A stretch of 24,734 nt of DNA, from positions 1 through 24,734 of the forward strand of contig DDIL01000155.1 of assembly GCA_002338515.1 (NCBI GenBank), in the 5' to 3' direction. Both the position numbers and the translations under genes were made by a program. The notes below the pieces were generated by a model. It saw only the letters and a program-made list of their open reading frames with translations. It made no database searches and was not told where the DNA came from. This stretch comes from Glaciecola sp. UBA1851. Lineage in GTDB: Bacteria > Pseudomonadota > Gammaproteobacteria > Enterobacterales > Alteromonadaceae. This document shows positions 22,057 to 24,734 of the stretch, one piece after another (position 1 is the stretch's first letter; each line of letters begins with the position of its first letter).

Positions 22057-23751
22057 ATGAACAAACTAACATCGTTTGCACTATCGCTTAGTACATTGGC
22101 AATCCTTAGCGCTTGTAATAAAGCACCTGAGCAAACAACGAAAGAGGTTTCAGCATCGCCACAAGCTCAAGAAGAAACTATACAACAATCATCAGCACTT
22201 ACCGTTGATTCATCGCGCCTAAACATTTATTACCCTGTTGCATTAACCGCAGACTTATCTTCTTACACAGACAACCAAAAAACAATGTTAGGTTTATTGA
22301 TTGATGCGTCTAAGATTATGGACGACCTGTTTTGGAAACAAGCATACGGAGGAGATAAAGCAACGTTCTTAGCTAGTTTAGAGGATGAAAAGGTCAAACA
22401 GTTTGCGGATATAAACTATGGTCCATGGGATCGTCTAAATGGCAATAAGCCGTTTTTGAAAAATGTAAACGAAAAAGCCACAGGTGCTGAGTTCTACCCT
22501 GCAGACATGACAAAAGAAGAGTTTGAAGCAGCTAATTTTGTAGATAAAGACGGCCTGTACTCTATGGTACAGCGCACTTCAGATGGCTCACTTGAAGCAG
22601 TACCTTATAATCAAGTATTTAAAACTGAATTAAATAAGGCTGCAAATTTACTTTTAGAAGCATCGGAATACGCAGCAAATTCACAATTTGGAAACTATTT
22701 ACGTTTGCGGGCCGATGCCTTGCTATCAAATGAATACCAGGTCTCTGATTTCGCTTGGATGGATATGAAGAACAATCCAATTGATATTGTAATTGGCCCA
22801 ATAGAAACATATGAAGATCAACTATATGGATATAGAGCAGCCTTTGAATCATATGTTCTACTAAAAGATATGGCTTGGAGCAAACAGTTGGCTAAATACG
22901 CTGCATTTCTCCCAGAGTTGCAAACTGGCTTGCCTGTTCCGGCAGAATACAAAGCGCAAATGCCAGGAACTGATGCTGATCTTAATGCGTATAATGTGAT
23001 CTATTATGCAGGCCATTCAAACGCTGGCAGTAAAACAATTGCTATTAATCTACCAAATGATGAAGAAGTACAATTAAAAAAAGGGACACGCAGACTACAG
23101 CTTAAAAATGCAATGAGAGCGAAATTTGACAACATTATGCTTCCTATTGCAGAGCAACTTATTGTAGAAGACCAAAGAAGTCATGTTACTTTTGATGCGT
23201 TTTTCGGCAATACAATGTTTCATGAGGTGGCTCACGGTTTAGGCATTAAAACGGTTTTGGGCTCGGATCAAACTGTACGAAGCGCATTAAAAGAGCACGC
23301 CTCGGCGTTAGAAGAAGGTAAAGCGGATATATTGGGTTTGTACATGGTGCAACAGCTTTTAGAAAAAGGTGAAATCTCACAAGGCGTACTTGAAGACTAT
23401 TACGTGACTTTTATGGCTGGTATATTTCGTTCGGTCCGTTTCGGTGCGTCTAGTGCTCATGGCAAAGCAAATATGATTCGCTTCAATTATTTTCAAGAAC
23501 AAGGCGCATTTGCTCAAAACGAATCTGGACAATATCTTGTTAACATGGACAAAATGGGCGATGCCATGGTGAGTTTATCAAATAAAATACTAACCCTACA
23601 GGGTAATGGTGATTATGCAGGTGTTAATGAGTTGGTCAGTAATATGGGATTGATTAAACCAGAATTGCAAAGCAGTTTAGCCAAGTTGTCAGAAGCAGGT
23701 ATTCCTGTAGATATTACATTTAAGCAAGGCAAACAAGTATTAGGTTTATAG
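22057..23751 (+). CDS. Lipoprotein zinc peptidase, dipeptidyl peptidase III (M49)-like
   Basis: A 564-residue protein. The first 20 residues are a type II signal peptide with lipobox LSAC (Cys20), so the mature form is a lipoprotein; Asn at +2 argues against the Asp inner-membrane retention signal and for the outer membrane. Zinc motif HEVAH (H389, E390, H393, within MFHEVAHGLGIK) and downstream EEGKADILGLYM (E419/E420) are the two-part signature of the DPP III-related group; classical M49 enzymes have HELLGH with one extra residue. Related proteins remove dipeptides from oligopeptide N-termini, but this branch is poorly characterised. AAGG precedes the ATG. It may be co-transcribed with the DUF2235 gene. 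It converges with the S10 operon across a bidirectional terminator. Confidence 0.85.
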   Translation: MNKLTSFALSLSTLAILSACNKAPEQTTKEVSASPQAQEETIQQSSALTVDSSRLNIYYPVALTADLSSYTDNQKTMLGLLIDASKIMDDLFWKQAYGGDKATFLASLEDEKVKQFADINYGPWDRLNGNKPFLKNVNEKATGAEFYPADMTKEEFEAANFVDKDGLYSMVQRTSDGSLEAVPYNQVFKTELNKAANLLLEASEYAANSQFGNYLRLRADALLSNEYQVSDFAWMDMKNNPIDIVIGPIETYEDQLYGYRAAFESYVLLKDMAWSKQLAKYAAFLPELQTGLPVPAEYKAQMPGTDADLNAYNVIYYAGHSNAGSKTIAINLPNDEEVQLKKGTRRLQLKNAMRAKFDNIMLPIAEQLIVEDQRSHVTFDAFFGNTMFHEVAHGLGIKTVLGSDQTVRSALKEHASALEEGKADILGLYMVQQLLEKGEISQGVLEDYYVTFMAGIFRSVRFGASSAHGKANMIRFNYFQEQGAFAQNESGQYLVNMDKMGDAMVSLSNKILTLQGNGDYAGVNELVSNMGLIKPELQSSLAKLSEAGIPVDITFKQGKQVLGL

Positions 23752-23782
23752 AACAGATATAAAGTCGCATCTATTAAACACA

Positions 23783-23808
23783 AAAAAAGCACCCTAAGGT
23801 GCTTTTTT
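23783..23808. terminator. Bidirectional intrinsic terminator between the peptidase gene and rpsQ
   Basis: GCACC (23789-23793), loop CTAA, GGTGC (23798-23802), flanked by A-run on the left and T6 on the right, so it works on both strands. It would end the lipoprotein peptidase transcript on the plus strand and the S10 operon on the minus strand. Confidence 0.9.
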
Positions 23809-23827
23809 AATTTCTAGCAAGAAAAAA

Positions 23828-24085
23828 CTATACGCGTGCTTTTTCTATTACGTCTACTAGCATCCAAGTTTTTGACTTAGATAAAGGACGACATTCAGTA
23901 ATAGTTACTATATCGCCTTCGTTGCAAACGTTAGCTTCGTCGTGAGCATGTAACTTAGTAGAACGTTTGATAAACTTCCCATAAATAGGGTGTTTAACCG
24001 TACGTTCAACCATAACAGTGATGGTTTTATCCATCTTGTTGCTAACCACACGACCTTGTACTGTACGAATTGCTTGTTCAGACAT
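23828..24085 (-). CDS. rpsQ: 30S ribosomal protein S17
   Basis: An 85-residue primary 16S rRNA-binding protein with the family's OB-fold motifs: QGRVVSNKMDKTITVMVER, KHPIYGKFIKRSTK and ECRPLSKSKTW. Length and sequence are normal. The ATG at 24085 is one base after the rpmC stop, with GGAG just upstream. It is the last gene of the S10 operon here: a terminator follows and rplN, the usual next gene, is absent. Confidence 0.98.
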   Translation of the reverse strand: MSEQAIRTVQGRVVSNKMDKTITVMVERTVKHPIYGKFIKRSTKLHAHDEANVCNEGDIVTITECRPLSKSKTWMLVDVIEKARV

Positions 24086-24086
24086 C

Positions 24087-24278
24087 TTATTCTCCAGCTT
24101 TCTGGTTCAATATGGTTTTAACACGTGCGATGTTACGACGTACTGTTTTCAATTGAGCAGTTTGCTCTAATTGACCTGTAGCGTTCTGCATGCGTAAGTT
24201 AAACTGTTCTTTTAACAAGTTAGTTAACTCTTCATTTAGTTCGTCTACACTTTTTTCTCTCAGTTCTGTCGCGTTCAT
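24087..24278 (-). CDS. rpmC: 50S ribosomal protein L29
   Basis: A 63-residue, two-helix protein at the exit-tunnel rim of the large subunit. ELREKSVDELNEELTNLLKE at the start and NIARVKTILNQK near the end are typical. The start codon shares one base with the rplP stop (TAATG), so translation is coupled. The length is standard. Confidence 0.98.
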   Translation of the reverse strand: MNATELREKSVDELNEELTNLLKEQFNLRMQNATGQLEQTAQLKTVRRNIARVKTILNQKAGE

Positions 24279-24691
24279 TACATCACCGTCCGAGTTACAA
24301 AGGTTGTTTTAAAAGGCAATTTAGCAGCGGCTAAAGCAAAAGCTTCACGCGCTAAAGATTCTGGCACACCTTCCATTTCATATAAAACACGACCCGGCTG
24401 AATTTGGCAAACCCAATATTCTACGTTACCTTTACCTTTACCTTGACGCACTTCTAAAGGCTTCTCAGTAATTGGTTTATCAGGAAACACACGGATCCAA
24501 ATTTTACCTTGACGTTTTACATGACGAGTCATGGCTCGACGTGCTGCTTCAATTTGGCGAGCGGTCATACGTCCACGACCTATGGCCTTAAGACCGTAAG
24601 TTCCGAAACTTACTTTACCACCGGCAATAGCAAGTCCACGGTTACGACCTTTATGCATTTTACGAAATTTCGTACGCTTTGGTTGTAACAT
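24278..24691 (-). CDS. rplP: 50S ribosomal protein L16
   Basis: A complete 137-residue L16, which binds 23S rRNA near the A-site tRNA. MLQPKRTKFRKMHKGRNRG, TARQIEAARRAM and RVLYEMEGVPE are hallmark stretches, and the length is standard. It follows rpsC after 2 bases (TAATCATG) and overlaps rpmC by one base. Confidence 0.98.
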   Translation of the reverse strand: MLQPKRTKFRKMHKGRNRGLAIAGGKVSFGTYGLKAIGRGRMTARQIEAARRAMTRHVKRQGKIWIRVFPDKPITEKPLEVRQGKGKGNVEYWVCQIQPGRVLYEMEGVPESLAREAFALAAAKLPFKTTFVTRTVM

Positions 24692-24693
24692 GA

Positions 24694-24734
24694 TTAGCCC
24701 TCACGCTTAGGATTACGGCCTTTCTTCTTAGGTG
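24694..24734 (-). CDS. rpsC: 30S ribosomal protein S3, C-terminal end only
   Basis: The last 12 codons and stop are in the window, the rest lies beyond the right edge. They read PKKKGRNPKREG, the basic tail of gammaproteobacterial S3, and the position immediately before rplP fits the S10 operon order. Confidence 0.9.
   Translation of the reverse strand, partial: PKKKGRNPKREG

Overview
The window looks like chromosomal DNA of an AT-rich marine gammaproteobacterium, most likely in the Alteromonadales. This rests on the gene repertoire (GlnK, PBP1b, MltB-type transglycosylase, PurU, WaaA, r-proteins), on low-GC codon use, and on the sequences of L16, S17 and GlnK. No tRNA, rRNA, CRISPR array, transposase or phage structural gene was found.

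Layout. (1) 1-300: the start of glnK on the minus strand, with a very readable nitrogen-control region: a sigma-54-like promoter and two NtrC-type enhancer sites. (2) 294-6730: envelope genes. These are mrcB (PBP1b) preceded by a small membrane/coiled-coil protein, a divergent secreted lytic transglycosylase, purU, and waaA (Kdo transferase). waaA lies directly downstream of (3) 6741-9452, a large soluble PAS-PAS-PAS hybrid histidine kinase. (4) 9845-11102: a two-gene lysis-like cassette, a GTA-type holin plus an SH3/M15 endopeptidase, without any other phage gene. A VOC-fold protein follows.

(5) 11518-19002: the most unusual part. Two overlapping RimK-like ATP-grasp ligases are followed immediately by a large multidomain M14 carboxypeptidase with no export signal and by an L-2-hydroxyglutarate-oxidase-like flavoprotein. 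A cytosolic M20 (carboxypeptidase G2-like) peptidase is transcribed divergently. The second ligase has lost the usual Asn of the metal site and carries an acidic linker and a C-terminal helix-hairpin-helix. The set looks like a 'make a peptide/amide bond, then trim it' module, either for an unknown small peptide or for protein-tail modification. I do not recognise it as a described pathway.

(6) 19189-23751: a short AsmA-like protein, a REP-like repeat cluster, a secreted DUF2235 (Tle1-like) alpha/beta hydrolase with two Cys-rich C-terminal modules, and a lipoprotein zinc peptidase of the DPP III/M49-like type. (7) 23785-24734: a bidirectional terminator and the distal end of the S10 ribosomal operon (rpsC-rplP-rpmC-rpsQ). 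The spc operon (rplN) does not follow rpsQ, so the usual S10-spc junction is broken here.
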